From NCBI GenBank assembly GCA_025965895.1, contig JAOPWC010000058.1:1-64000 (forward strand): DNA of 64,000 nucleotides, given 5' to 3'. Shown piece after piece: positions 1 to 7,998 of this stretch. Position 1 is the stretch's first letter; each line of letters begins with the position of its first letter. Source of the DNA: Mycobacterium sp. Its GTDB lineage: Bacteria; Actinomycetota; Actinomycetes; Mycobacteriales; Mycobacteriaceae. The notes under the pieces are model-generated. The model was given only the letters and a program-made list of their open reading frames with translations, did not search any database and was not told the origin of the DNA. Made by a program: the position numbers and the translations under genes.

Positions 1-376
1 GCCGAGCCGGCCGATAGACGTCGATGTGATCGGTGCCGAGCCGTTGCAATGTGTAGGCGAGTGAGTTCTTGACGGCGGGCGGGCTGTTGTCCTGGCCCAG
101 CCACGACGCGTCCGGGCCGCGCAGGGAGCCGAACTTGACGCTTATCTGCACCTGGTCGCGGTCGTGTGCGCGCAGGGCTTCGCCGAGCAGCATCTCGTTG
201 TGGCCCATGCCGTAGAAGTCGCCGGTGTCGAGCAGGGTGATGCCGGCGTCGAGCGCGGCACCGATGGTGGTGATGCTCTCAGCGCGGTCGCTGGGCCCGT
301 ACAGGTCGCTCATGCCCATCAGGCCCAGGCCAATCGCCGACGTCGTTCCCAGGGTTCCGAGTGTCTTGGTTCGCAT
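1..376 (-). CDS. Aldo/keto reductase, C-terminus beyond window
   Basis: Reading from position 376 leftwards gives MRTKTLGTLGTTSAIGLGLM, followed by a GITLLDTGDFYG segment holding the catalytic Asp/Tyr region, a VKFGSLRGPD lysine segment and LGTDHIDVYRPAR. This is the N-terminal third of an aldo/keto reductase TIM barrel, an NADPH-dependent carbonyl reductase acting in the cytosol. The frame is open at base 1, so about 125 codons are visible of a family that usually has about 320. An in-frame ATG at 463 has a better ribosome site (AAGAGGTG) and would add 29 residues; the 376 start fits family N-termini better. It is transcribed away from the TetR gene at 792, and two matching operators lie between them, so it is a likely target of that regulator. 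The substrate cannot be told. Confidence 0.85.
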   Translation of the reverse strand, partial: MRTKTLGTLGTTSAIGLGLMGMSDLYGPSDRAESITTIGAALDAGITLLDTGDFYGMGHNEMLLGEALRAHDRDQVQISVKFGSLRGPDASWLGQDNSPPAVKNSLAYTLQRLGTDHIDVYRPAR

Positions 377-489
377 GACCCCAGCCTGCTTCGGCCGAGT
401 GACACGAACGCCTGCGGCGAAATCAGCTCCTTGCAAGCCTGCTTGGTCAGGAATCACGTTCATATGCACCTCTTAGATCGATTTCTCAT

Positions 490-651
490 TTGCATGTTGC
501 GCAGCCGCAGCCGGTCTGGTTCGGCAGCGCTCGCGTCGATGACGTGCTGCTCGCCGACAAGGGCACCGACGTGGTCGGCACTCGCGTCACTGCGAAGCTC
601 ACGAGCTTCAATCCCCGGCCTCCGCATATATCGACACAACGTCGATTGTAG
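490..651 (+). pseudogene. Possible remnant of an unknown gene
   Basis: On the plus strand the frame starting at 490 reads about 53 codons to TAG at 649-651, with a protein-like stretch (FGSARVDDVLLADKGTDVVG) and strongly G/C-biased third codon positions between about 500 and 620, as in the real genes here. There is no good start codon or ribosome site. I read it as the 3' end of a gene whose front has been lost. The family is not recognised and it could be chance. Confidence 0.25.
631..645 (+). promoter_or_regulatory. Operator site 1, TCGAC-acaac-GTCGA
   Basis: This is a perfect 5-bp inverted repeat with the spacer acaac. The same 15-mer architecture, inverted and with one base pair changed per arm, occurs at 743-757 (TCAAC-gttgt-GTTGA). 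Both lie in the intergenic region between the aldo/keto reductase and the TetR gene, which suggests binding sites of that TetR protein. Confidence 0.5.
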
Positions 652-742
652 ATCGACGATATGGCGACTGTCAATATGCCGATGTAGCCGTTAGCGCGGC
701 TTATTGTGTATGGATGAGCGTCGAAGTACTGTCGTCTTAGAT

Positions 743-757
743 TCAACGTTGTGTTGA
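743..757 (-). promoter_or_regulatory. Operator site 2, TCAAC-acaac-GTTGA
   Basis: Read on the minus strand this is TCAACacaacGTTGA, matching site 1 at 631-645 at 13 of 15 positions with a symmetrical change. It lies just upstream of the TetR start, where it could mediate autoregulation. Confidence 0.5.
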
Positions 758-791
758 TTCGTGAGCATGGAGGTACGACGGGGCGGGTGCA

Positions 792-1589
792 GTGGGCGCA
801 AGCAGCACAGTCAAGACGCAGACGGGGAAGGCGACCATCGACGTGGGTTCACGGCGCAGTCAACGTCAACAGGCCGCGGGACCCAGCAAGGGGGAGATCC
901 GCGAGGCGCAGATCCTCGACGTCACCGAGCGTCTGCTGCTCAGTACACCGTTCGTCGACATCACGATGGACGAGATCGCCAGGCAGGCCGGACTGTCGAG
1001 GTCGACCATGTACTTCTACTTCGCCTCGAAAGAGGATCTGCTGGCCGGCCTGCTGGCACGCACACATGATGAGATCGTCGGGCCGATGGCGATACTGCTG
1101 AATACCGACATTAGGGCTGATCGAGCGGTTCGCCAGGCGCTTGAGGCGCTCCTGCGCAGCTGGCGCGAACATGGACCGGCGTTGCGAACGTTCCTGGAAA
1201 CCGGGCTGGTCTCACCCGAATTCGGTGCCAGATGGCGGGAAACGACGAACGAAAACATTGATGTCGCGGCACAATTCATCGACCGCGAGCGAGCCGCTGG
1301 GCGCCTTTCCGTGGGGCCGCCTTCGGCGCACGCCGTTTCCTCAGCCGTCTTCTGGATGGTCGAGCACGAGATGTACGAACTCTTCCGTACCCGTCACACC
1401 CGCGCCGCGGAAGCCGAGTTGATCGAGACACTCGCGTTGATATGGCAGCGGGCGATGGGTGCGACCTCACCAAGCCTCCATTCGCCGACGTGCTCCTGGG
1501 CACGCGCAGGCAGTACCTTCAAGACCCACCGCGGCAGCTCACCCACGGAATACCGCAACGCATTTCACTGCGGGGACCCGGCCTCGTGA
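792..1589 (+). CDS. TetR-family regulator, EthR-like
   Basis: The N-terminal region holds a TetR helix-turn-helix (ITMDEIARQAGLSRSTMYFYF), followed by an all-helical ligand domain whose central part (WREHGPALRTFLETGLVSPEFGARW) resembles EthR-type regulators. Starts are GTG 792 or GTG 843; the latter gives MGSRRSQRQQ and a more usual N-terminus. The family normally ends near LALIWQRA, but here about 40 extra residues follow, so the 3' end may have shifted frame or fused to non-coding DNA. It is divergent from the aldo/keto reductase, with two matching 15-bp operators between, so autoregulation plus control of the reductase is likely. The ligand is unknown. Confidence 0.8.
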   Translation: MGASSTVKTQTGKATIDVGSRRSQRQQAAGPSKGEIREAQILDVTERLLLSTPFVDITMDEIARQAGLSRSTMYFYFASKEDLLAGLLARTHDEIVGPMAILLNTDIRADRAVRQALEALLRSWREHGPALRTFLETGLVSPEFGARWRETTNENIDVAAQFIDRERAAGRLSVGPPSAHAVSSAVFWMVEHEMYELFRTRHTRAAEAELIETLALIWQRAMGATSPSLHSPTCSWARAGSTFKTHRGSSPTEYRNAFHCGDPAS

Positions 1590-1699
1590 CGCGGCGGTAC
1601 ACCAGCCTGTCGCACGGATTCAAGCCTCCGACGGGCCACGTGACAAGACTGGTTCACAGCGTTCAGAGCTGGACGTGAAGCGGCTTGTGGAGGTAGCTG

Positions 1700-3014
1700 A
1701 TGGTTGGGCGTGATACCGAGTTCGACGCCGGAGGTGTCGGATTGCGTCGGTTCGGCGGCGAGGCGACGGGTGTTCTGGTTCGTCGGCTCGGCGCTTTCGA
1801 GCGGATGTATCACCGGCGTCAGCAGATAAGCACGATGCACTTCTGTGTGGTGGCCGAGCTCGCTGACGACCTAGACCCGTTCGCGCTTGCTGCCGGCCTA
1901 CGCGCGGTGCAGCAACGCCACCCGCTGTTGAACGTGTACGTCGAGGATGACTCGCAGACCGGGCTGTGGTTTTGCCGCCCGGCGAGCGTGCCAGCCGATC
2001 CCGGTGAGCGTCGTCGACGCCGCGCCCGGGCAGTCCTGGTGTGATGCTGTCGCCGACGAGTTGACCCGCCCCTTCGACACCGCTGTCGCGCCGATGGTCC
2101 GGGTGGTGCTGCTGCGCTCGGGGCCGACCACCCCGGCCGCGATCATCCTGGCCGCTGACCACGTCATCGTCGACGGGCTCTCAGCCGGCTACATCCTGCG
2201 GGATTTGTTCTCCGCGCTGAACGGGCACGAACTTCCGGCGCTGCCGCTCCCGCCGGCGCAGGAGGAACTGATCGGCCGCCTGCGCGACGGGCAGCCGGCC
2301 GGTGCGCTGACAGCAAACGGCGTGCCGCAACCGGCGCAGCCGGACTGGTTTGCCACCCCGTCCACGATTCGGTCCTTCGACGGCGCGGTCCCCCACCTCA
2401 GCGCGATCTGCTTCGACGCGGACCTGACCCGACGGCTGGTCGCCCGCGCCCGCGCCGAGCGGACCACCGTGCACTCGGCGTTGGTCGCGGGGATGAGCCG
2501 GGTGATCCTCGAGTCAGGCCGCAACCAGTTCGTCCGGATGACTACCCCCGTCGCCTTCCGCGACCATATCGGCGTCGTCGACGACGTGTGCCTGTACTTC
2601 ACCGCGACTCGCACCGCGTTCACGCGTGAGCAGCTCACCGACCTGTGGGACATGGCCCGCACGGTCGGCGACCAGCTCGCCGGTGCACGTTCGGTACCCG
2701 CGGTGCTGGCCGCGTCGGCCGCCACCGAGCAGTTCATCCCCGTCGATGCGACCCCCGAGGAGGCAGAAGCCTTCATGACGGCAGGGCTCAGCTTCGAGGC
2801 GTTCGCGTCCAACCTGCGCGTGCTGGACATGGACCCGCCAGAGGCGGTGCGACCGGTGGCGATCTGGGGGCCGGCGATACTGATGCAGATCCGGGGCGAG
2901 CTGACTACCGGCATCTGCACCTTCAACGGCCAACTGCGCATCGTGAGCGCGAGCCACGACCCGCTCCCGAACTACCTCGACCGCGTCCGCGACGTCATCG
3001 ACGCCGCATGCTGA
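1700..3014 (+). pseudogene. PapA-like acyltransferase (condensation fold), frameshifted
   Basis: Two overlapping frames make one protein. The first (ATG 1700, ribosome site GGAGG at 1687) covers the N-terminal part, ALAAGLRAVQQRHPLLNVYV. Near 1975-2005 the reading must step forward one base to continue as IPVSVVDAAPGQSW and run to TGA at 3014. The second part has DHVIVDG, the HHxxxDG catalytic motif of condensation/PapA acyltransferases with the first His replaced by Asp but the catalytic second His kept. Together it is about 440 residues, the size of PapA5-type enzymes that transfer acyl groups to alcohols in mycobacterial lipid synthesis. The frame break makes it a pseudogene unless it is a sequencing error. 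It follows the TetR gene on the same strand. Confidence 0.7.
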
Positions 3015-3050
3015 ATGCGCTCATGGCCGATGACGGCCGTGGTGAATCAT

Positions 3051-3674
3051 CTATTGCAGCAGCGCGACACGGTCGATGAGGTTGTCGAGCACGATGTCCT
3101 CAGGCGGCCAAGGATAGTCGGGGATCGCTGCCCGCAGGCTGACATAGCCGTGCAGCGCGACCCACAACGCGGTGGCATCCTCGATCGGCTGGATGGAGCT
3201 GGATCTCCCGGTGGCGGCGCATTCGCGGACGGCGTCGAGCAGGAACGCGAAGGCCTCGGCACCGAGCATGCTGTCGACCGTCTTGTCGATCTCGGGCGAC
3301 AGTTCGACCTTCCGCGTGAACAGGATGGCGTACTGCTCGGGATGGTCCCGGCCGAAGGCCACGTAGGCGTGGCAGGCGCCCCGAAGCCGGGCCACCGGGT
3401 CGGTGTACGCCTCGACACCGCGGCGCAAATAGGCGGCCAGGGCGTCGAAGGTGTTGGCGACCACCGCTTCCAGCACGTCGTCAAGGTCCTCGAAGTGGGC
3501 GTAGATCGACGGTGCGGTGATCCCGGCGCTGCGGGCGATGGCGCGCAGGCCAACTGCGTCCTGCCCCTGCTCCTCGATCAGCCGGGCCGCCGCCGCGATG
3601 ATCTCCTCCCGCAGGCGTCCGCCTTCGCCACGCCGGTTGCGTGTCCGGTGGTTCTTGCCGAGTGTCACACACAT
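3051..3674 (-). CDS. TetR-family regulator, WHG-type C-terminus
   Basis: A helix-turn-helix (VGLRAIARSAGITAPSIYAHF) is followed by a C-terminal domain with PEQYAILFTRKVEL and ATALWVALHGYVSLRAAIPDYPW, typical of TetR_C_33/WHG regulators. About 208 residues is the usual length. ATG 3674 follows an in-frame GTG at 3677. It is divergent from the small gene at 3761, and an inverted repeat lies in the 86-bp gap, so it probably represses that gene and itself. The ligand is not known. Confidence 0.85.
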   Translation of the reverse strand: MCVTLGKNHRTRNRRGEGGRLREEIIAAAARLIEEQGQDAVGLRAIARSAGITAPSIYAHFEDLDDVLEAVVANTFDALAAYLRRGVEAYTDPVARLRGACHAYVAFGRDHPEQYAILFTRKVELSPEIDKTVDSMLGAEAFAFLLDAVRECAATGRSSSIQPIEDATALWVALHGYVSLRAAIPDYPWPPEDIVLDNLIDRVALLQ

Positions 3675-3704
3675 CACTTTACAGCTGTTTGTTTAGCGGG
3701 TAGA

Positions 3705-3729
3705 ACGAGGGTGTAACCAATCACCCGTT
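3705..3729. promoter_or_regulatory. Inverted repeat in TetR/hypothetical divergent promoter
   Basis: GGGTG at 3709-3713 and CACCC at 3722-3726 form arms around an 8-bp spacer, extended by AACG on the left and GTT on the right with one bulged base. It sits between the divergent genes at 3674 and 3761, so it is a candidate operator of the TetR protein. A second pair, GTAAC/GTTAC at 3713/3732, overlaps it. Confidence 0.35.
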
Positions 3730-3760
3730 TAGTTACGCGGGAGACTCAAAGGAAAGAATC

Positions 3761-4246
3761 ATGAAATTCACCCAGCACACCGTGATCCACGCGCCCATCG
3801 AGGAGGTTGACCTCGAAGATTGGCTGTTCACGCTGTCGGATTCGGATTACCAGGGGGCGGCGAAGGCGCACCGCGCCGCCGGAACCTTCACCAGCGACGG
3901 TGTCCGCGGCATGGTCAACGTCGAATCGATGGGCGGCACCCTCATCATCCAGCATTACAAGGCCATCCATGCCGAGCCCACCCGCGTGGAGATGGTCTCC
4001 GAGCGCAGCCGCGCCTACATTTTTCACCTGTTCCCCACACCGGTCCGGGTCCGCTGGACAATGACCGCGGCAGCGCGAACCGCGGACACCACAACGTTCA
4101 CCTGCATTGTCGAGGCCGACATGCCGCCCGCCCTTCGCCTTCCCTCGAAACTGACGGGCCTGGAGTACTTCGTCCGCAAGCACGTGGACGAGGAAACGCT
4201 GGGCTTCGCCGCTGACATCACCCGCAAGCTGCGGGCCCACGTCTAG
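3761..4246 (+). CDS. Hypothetical SRPBCC-like protein
   Basis: A 161-residue protein with the layout of a START/SRPBCC lipid-binding fold: an N-terminal strand (MKFTQHTVIHAPIEEVDLEDWLF), a central beta region with FHLFPTPVRVRWTMTAA and a long C-terminal helix (VDEETLGFAADITRKLRAHV). There is no signal peptide or membrane segment. The ribosome site AAAGGAAAG precedes ATG 3761. It is divergent from the TetR gene at 3674. Function is unknown; binding or sensing of a hydrophobic molecule is only an inference from fold resemblance. Confidence 0.65.
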   Translation: MKFTQHTVIHAPIEEVDLEDWLFTLSDSDYQGAAKAHRAAGTFTSDGVRGMVNVESMGGTLIIQHYKAIHAEPTRVEMVSERSRAYIFHLFPTPVRVRWTMTAAARTADTTTFTCIVEADMPPALRLPSKLTGLEYFVRKHVDEETLGFAADITRKLRAHV

Positions 4247-4334
4247 TGCAGTCGAACCCACCGCTCCCGCTGGCGCGGCCTCCGTCAGAATGCGCTTGGG
4301 GGATTGGCGAGTCCGGGCCCACGCTCACAGGGCA

Positions 4335-5288
4335 TCAGCCGAGGTGCGTGTTGAGGAAGCTGGTGATGCCGTCCATCACCTGCTGGGACGACCATTGCTT
4401 AACGGTGCCGGGATCGATACCCAAGAATGTCAAATCGCCGTGGTTGGCGCCCTCGACCACGTATCGGGTGCCGTCGACGCCCCGGGCGCGCAACGCGTTG
4501 TGCACCATCAGGGTCTGGCTGGGAGAGACGAGCTGGTCGGCGCTGCCGTGTAGCAGGACGAAGGGTGGACTGGACGCGCCAACGTAGGTGAGAGGGTTCG
4601 CGGCCGCCATCGCTGCCGGGTCGTCCTTTACCGACATGGTGGTGCGGGGGCCGAACACGAACTGGGCCAACCAGTTAGCGGCGGCGTAGTTGATTTCCTG
4701 CGCCGCGATGTCGTAGTCGGAAGCGATCTTCGAGATGTCGGACGGGCCGAACTCGTCGATGACCGCTTGCACGGTGCTGCTCTGACTTGGGTTGCCGCTG
4801 TCCTCGAAATGCGCGAGACCGTTGGTGACCCCTGTCATCGCAGCGAGGTAGCCGCCCGCGGACTCGCCCCATAGCGCGACCTGACTCGCGGCGATGCCGT
4901 ATCGGTCGGCGTGCGCACGCAGATATCGGATCGCCGACTTTACGTCCGCGATGGAGTCCCGGTAGGTAGCCGCGCTGGTGACGACGTAGCCCTGCTCGGC
5001 GACATATGTGCGCCGGGGGAGGTTTGCCGCCTTGTCATTCCTGAGGAATCCGCCGCCGCTGATGTAGACGACCAACGGCTTATTCCCGGCGCTCGCGGGC
5101 ATCTGAATGTCCAGCCTCAGCGGTATTGGTTTGCCACCCGACGTCGGCGTATCGTAGAGGATGTCGGTATAGGTCATCAGCCGCAGTCTGCCGCAACGGA
5201 TTTGGGGACCACTGCCGTCGATGACGATGCTCGTGCTGGTATCACTAGGTGCGACGATCTTCGCGAAAAGGATGTTGGGCGCGGTCAT
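4335..5288 (-). CDS. Alpha/beta-hydrolase esterase/lipase
   Basis: A 317-residue alpha/beta hydrolase of the BD-FAE/carboxylesterase type. The oxyanion region is VVYISGGGFL, the nucleophile elbow is GESAGG, the acid is probably in LLHGSADQLV and the catalytic His in EGANHGDL. There is no clear signal peptide. It probably hydrolyses small esters or amides. ATG 5288 overlaps the stop of the upstream MarR gene by 4 bp (ATGA), so the two are translationally coupled and the regulator probably controls the esterase. The substrate is not predictable. Confidence 0.85.
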   Translation of the reverse strand: MTAPNILFAKIVAPSDTSTSIVIDGSGPQIRCGRLRLMTYTDILYDTPTSGGKPIPLRLDIQMPASAGNKPLVVYISGGGFLRNDKAANLPRRTYVAEQGYVVTSAATYRDSIADVKSAIRYLRAHADRYGIAASQVALWGESAGGYLAAMTGVTNGLAHFEDSGNPSQSSTVQAVIDEFGPSDISKIASDYDIAAQEINYAAANWLAQFVFGPRTTMSVKDDPAAMAAANPLTYVGASSPPFVLLHGSADQLVSPSQTLMVHNALRARGVDGTRYVVEGANHGDLTFLGIDPGTVKQWSSQQVMDGITSFLNTHLG

Positions 5289-5755
5289 GGCCCGACTAGC
5301 TCCAGTGGCAGGAACATAGCGGTGAGAGCCTGTTTTTCGTGTTCGTCGAGCGGGGCGAGGAAATGAGTGCGGACCGCGGCAGCGTGCACCTGGACGGCTT
5401 CGGCGATCTCTTGGGCACCATCCTCTGTGAGTCCGACGTCGCGGAGTCGCCCGGTGCCGGCGTCGACCCGGGTGACCAGGTCACGCGCCTCCATCCGTTC
5501 CAGTTGATGCGATAACCGCGAAGGCGACCAGCCGAGCGACTCGCCCAGATCTCGTTGGGTGAGCGTGTTGCCAGGCGCCTCGTGCAGGCGGACCAGGACC
5601 TCGAAGTCCGGCCTGGACAGGCCGGTGGCGTTGAAAAGGTCGCGTCCCACCAGTGCCGTAACGGCTTCCGACCATGCGAGAAACCCCCGCCACAAGGACT
5701 GTTCCTGCGCCGAGAGCGCAGCGCTGGTGCTCCGGTTTGCACGTTTCTTGGCCAT
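5285..5755 (-). CDS. MarR-family regulator
   Basis: A winged helix-turn-helix protein of about 156 residues: LSRPDFEVLVRLHEAPGNTL, LTQRDLGESLGWSPSRLSHQLERME (recognition helix) and the wing DLVTRVDAGTGRLRDVGLTEDG, followed by the dimerisation helix. ATG 5755 (MAKKRANRS) is chosen; an upstream ATG at 5824 would place coding sequence over the operators. It is coupled to the esterase downstream and divergent from the EAR-repeat gene. Two near-identical 12-bp palindromes lie in the divergent promoter, so autoregulation and control of both directions is likely. Confidence 0.85.
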   Translation of the reverse strand: MAKKRANRSTSAALSAQEQSLWRGFLAWSEAVTALVGRDLFNATGLSRPDFEVLVRLHEAPGNTLTQRDLGESLGWSPSRLSHQLERMEARDLVTRVDAGTGRLRDVGLTEDGAQEIAEAVQVHAAAVRTHFLAPLDEHEKQALTAMFLPLELVGP

Positions 5756-5779
5756 CCTCCTATCATCCCCACCGCTATG

Positions 5780-5791
5780 TTGACGTGTCAA
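5780..5791. promoter_or_regulatory. MarR operator 1, TTGACgtGTCAA
   Basis: A palindrome with 5-bp arms, 25 bp upstream of the MarR start. A second copy (TTGACGTGCCAA on the minus strand) lies at 5813-5824, 33 bp centre to centre, about three helical turns away. Confidence 0.6.
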
Positions 5792-5812
5792 TTTACCGGC
5801 GTACCGTTTATA

Positions 5813-5824
5813 TTGGCACGTCAA
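5813..5824. promoter_or_regulatory. MarR operator 2, TTGGCACGTCAA
   Basis: The reverse complement differs from operator 1 by one base. It sits 15 bp before the ATG at 5839, where bound protein would block the divergent EAR-repeat gene. Confidence 0.6.
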
Positions 5825-5838
5825 GTTAGGGGAGCGTC

Positions 5839-5949
5839 ATGGTCTCTCTCACCGAGACAGCCCGGCTGCATACCTCAGGTGCGCGTGCGGTCGAGGCATT
5901 CCGCGTCGACGGCACAACGTTCGTGGCGGTAGGAGTTCTTCCGGATTGA
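5839..5949 (+). pseudogene. 5' fragment of the EAR-repeat gene, out of frame
   Basis: ATG 5839 has a good ribosome site (GGGGAG) and encodes 36 residues with one EAR-like half repeat (ARAVEAFRVDGTTFVAV) before TGA. The next repeat start (EFFRIDDRMFLATA) is in another frame and only about 15 codons away, against about 45 between the other repeats. This suggests a deletion of most of one repeat that also shifted the frame. Confidence 0.5.
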
Positions 5950-5956
5950 TGACCGC

Positions 5957-6802
5957 ATGTTTCTTGCGACAGCGAGCATCCGGACCGGGCATGGACCCTA
6001 TGAGTTCGGCACCGAGTCGCGCATCTTCGAATGGCGGGCGGGCCGGTTCCAGGCCTTCCAGGCGATCCCCACGTTCGGCGCCAAACAGTGGAAGGCTTTC
6101 ACCGTCGCCGGACGGCATTTCCTCTCCTTGGCCCAAGGCGTGAGCGCGCCGGGTATCGAAGCGCGGAACAAGCCGTCAGCGATATACGAATGGACTGGAG
6201 CCAGGTTCGAGGAGTTTCAGCAGATCCCATCCGAATGGGGCTACAACTGGCACCAATTCGAGGTGGACGGTGAGGCGTATCTCGCCTACGCCGATCACAT
6301 CGCGCCGTCGATGCTGTACCGGTGGAACGGCAACCGGTTCGTGGCGCGTCAGGTCCTGCTGGAGCGCGGCGGGCGCGCGTTCGCCGACTTTCGCATCGGC
6401 GGGAGGACCTACCTCGTTGCCGCATGCATTGATGGCGCCTCTTTGGTGATGCGTTGCGACAATGGGCTTTTCGAACCTATGCAGAAGCTGGCTGGCGCAG
6501 GAGCGCGCGAGCTCGCGGCGTTTTCCGGACGGCAAGGCGTGTACCTGGCGCGGGTCAACTTCATCACCGGAAGCCCTCAGCAACCCCAGGTCTCGTTGAC
6601 TTCACAGTTGTACCGGTGGGAGAACGGGCAGTTCGTTGCCGTCCTCGAATTTCCGACAACGGGCGCCACCGATGTCGCGGTCATTCCCGATTCCGGTCAG
6701 ACGCGATTGGCGGTGTCCAACAGCGTGAGCCCAGAGGTTCGGTTCGCCTCCCAGACGGTGGTTTACACGTTCGACGATTCATCCGAGGAGCCGGGGCAAT
6801 GA
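5957..6802 (+). CDS. EAR/EPTP-repeat beta-propeller protein
   Basis: About 281 residues made of repeats with the EAR (epitempin) pattern: an F-x-I/V-x-G-x-x-Y/F-L-A strand followed by SxIYEWxGxRFxxFQxIP. At least six are visible (KAFTVAGRHFLSLA, HQFEVDGEAYLAYA, ADFRIGGRTYLVAA and others). EAR domains form seven-bladed propellers in animal LGI/TSPEAR proteins and are uncommon in bacteria. No signal peptide is visible from ATG 5957, which lacks a ribosome site; the original start was probably 5839, lost by the frame break. It overlaps the next gene by 4 bp. The role is unknown; protein-protein binding is the usual propeller job. Confidence 0.65.
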   Translation: MFLATASIRTGHGPYEFGTESRIFEWRAGRFQAFQAIPTFGAKQWKAFTVAGRHFLSLAQGVSAPGIEARNKPSAIYEWTGARFEEFQQIPSEWGYNWHQFEVDGEAYLAYADHIAPSMLYRWNGNRFVARQVLLERGGRAFADFRIGGRTYLVAACIDGASLVMRCDNGLFEPMQKLAGAGARELAAFSGRQGVYLARVNFITGSPQQPQVSLTSQLYRWENGQFVAVLEFPTTGATDVAVIPDSGQTRLAVSNSVSPEVRFASQTVVYTFDDSSEEPGQ

Positions 6803-7998
6803 CCGCCACATCGCACCCGGAAGTCCCGGAAATGGTGGATCTGTTCAGGGTCTACACCGCCGATCCGCAGAGCATCGGTTCCGCGCTGGCCCGCAGCGCG
6901 TACCGCAGCCGACAGCACGATCCCCTCATCGTCGCGACGCGCTTCGACATCGCCCTGTACCCGGGAAAGGGGAAGGCGCCACAAGTGGAAGGGTTTCGCG
7001 GTGCCACGCGTGGATTCAACGAGCTCGCGGGACTGTCCCATCTGGGCCCCGCGGTGGCCACGCTGGTCAGCTTGCGCGAACGCGGCGGCGACGATGCGTG
7101 GCGCGCACAGGCGCACCGGCTTATCTCGGCAGCGGAACGGGCCCGCGCGGTCAACACCGTCGACCTGTGGCGTGACATCATCGCGGTCGAGGCATGTGGA
7201 GGCCGCGAACAGCGGATCTCGCAGATGTACGACTACGCCTGTGCCGCCACCGTGGGCTATCTGCGCCGCGCCCTGACCGACGACGGCTACCTCTGCCGGG
7301 ACAGCTTGCAGCGCGACTATCTGGGCAGCGTCGCCGGTGGCGTGTCCGGTTCGGCGTTGATCAACGAGATGATGGTTGCGACCTTCTTCCTCGTCGCCCT
7401 CGACAACGCCTTCCGCCTGCTGCGCTGGTTCCGCTCGGCGCGGGTCGACTGGGACCGCGCCATGGTAATCGTCACGGGCAGGCAGGGCCGGCCCACCGCT
7501 GGGGTCACCTGGAACACCAGCAGCGTGGCCGCAATGCTGCGCGGCGCCAGCGAATACCGGCTGCCGCTGGAACGGATGTACATCGCGCCGCAAGCACCCA
7601 CCTTCGTCACCCCCGAGGACGGCGACCTCTCGGAGGTCGCCAGGCTGGAGGAGCCGCTACGCCAGTTGTGGTGCGGCCTCCACGCCATCCAGGAACTCGG
7701 GGAGACCATGTTCCCCGGCTACCCGCGCTTCACTCCGGCCAGCGGGGCCGCTCCCGACGTGTCCGATCCCGCGGTGACCGAAGTCAGCGAGATGCCGCTC
7801 ATTCATGATGCGGACGATTTCCGGGCGATGGTCACCCGGCTGCGCGTCGTATTGGAAGATCCGCGTCAGCTCTTGTCGTCCTGCGTTACTGACTTCGCGG
7901 TGGCCCAGCTCGTCCAACATGACAACGATCCCACGAAGGTCACCGTCCCCGGGCTCGACAACATCGACTATCCGGCAGCCGACGGCGGCGCCTGGTGA
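6799..7998 (+). CDS. Conserved hypothetical protein coupled to EAR gene
   Basis: A 399-residue soluble, helix-rich protein (ATG 6799, ATGA overlap with the EAR-repeat gene). Notable segments are YDYACAATVGYLRRALTDDGYLCRDSLQRDYLG, SGSALINEMMVATFFLVALDNAFRLLRW and MVIVTGRQGRPTAGVTWNTSSVAAMLRGASEYRL. It may belong to a domain of unknown function (DUF5624 came to mind, not verified). I do not recognise catalytic motifs. Tight coupling with the EAR propeller suggests the two products work together. The C-terminus overlaps a hydrolase remnant at 7995. Confidence 0.65.
   Translation: MTATSHPEVPEMVDLFRVYTADPQSIGSALARSAYRSRQHDPLIVATRFDIALYPGKGKAPQVEGFRGATRGFNELAGLSHLGPAVATLVSLRERGGDDAWRAQAHRLISAAERARAVNTVDLWRDIIAVEACGGREQRISQMYDYACAATVGYLRRALTDDGYLCRDSLQRDYLGSVAGGVSGSALINEMMVATFFLVALDNAFRLLRWFRSARVDWDRAMVIVTGRQGRPTAGVTWNTSSVAAMLRGASEYRLPLERMYIAPQAPTFVTPEDGDLSEVARLEEPLRQLWCGLHAIQELGETMFPGYPRFTPASGAAPDVSDPAVTEVSEMPLIHDADDFRAMVTRLRVVLEDPRQLLSSCVTDFAVAQLVQHDNDPTKVTVPGLDNIDYPAADGGAW

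Noticed and set aside
486..746. Minus-strand 86-residue ORF
   Set aside because: It runs antisense through both operators and the coding-like remnant, with odd composition (Ser/Thr-rich, CGCATCK end) and no ribosome site.
6454..6798. Upstream extension of the gene at 6799
   Set aside because: The extension lies in the EAR-repeat gene in another frame; ATG 6799 overlaps that gene's stop, the usual coupling seen here.
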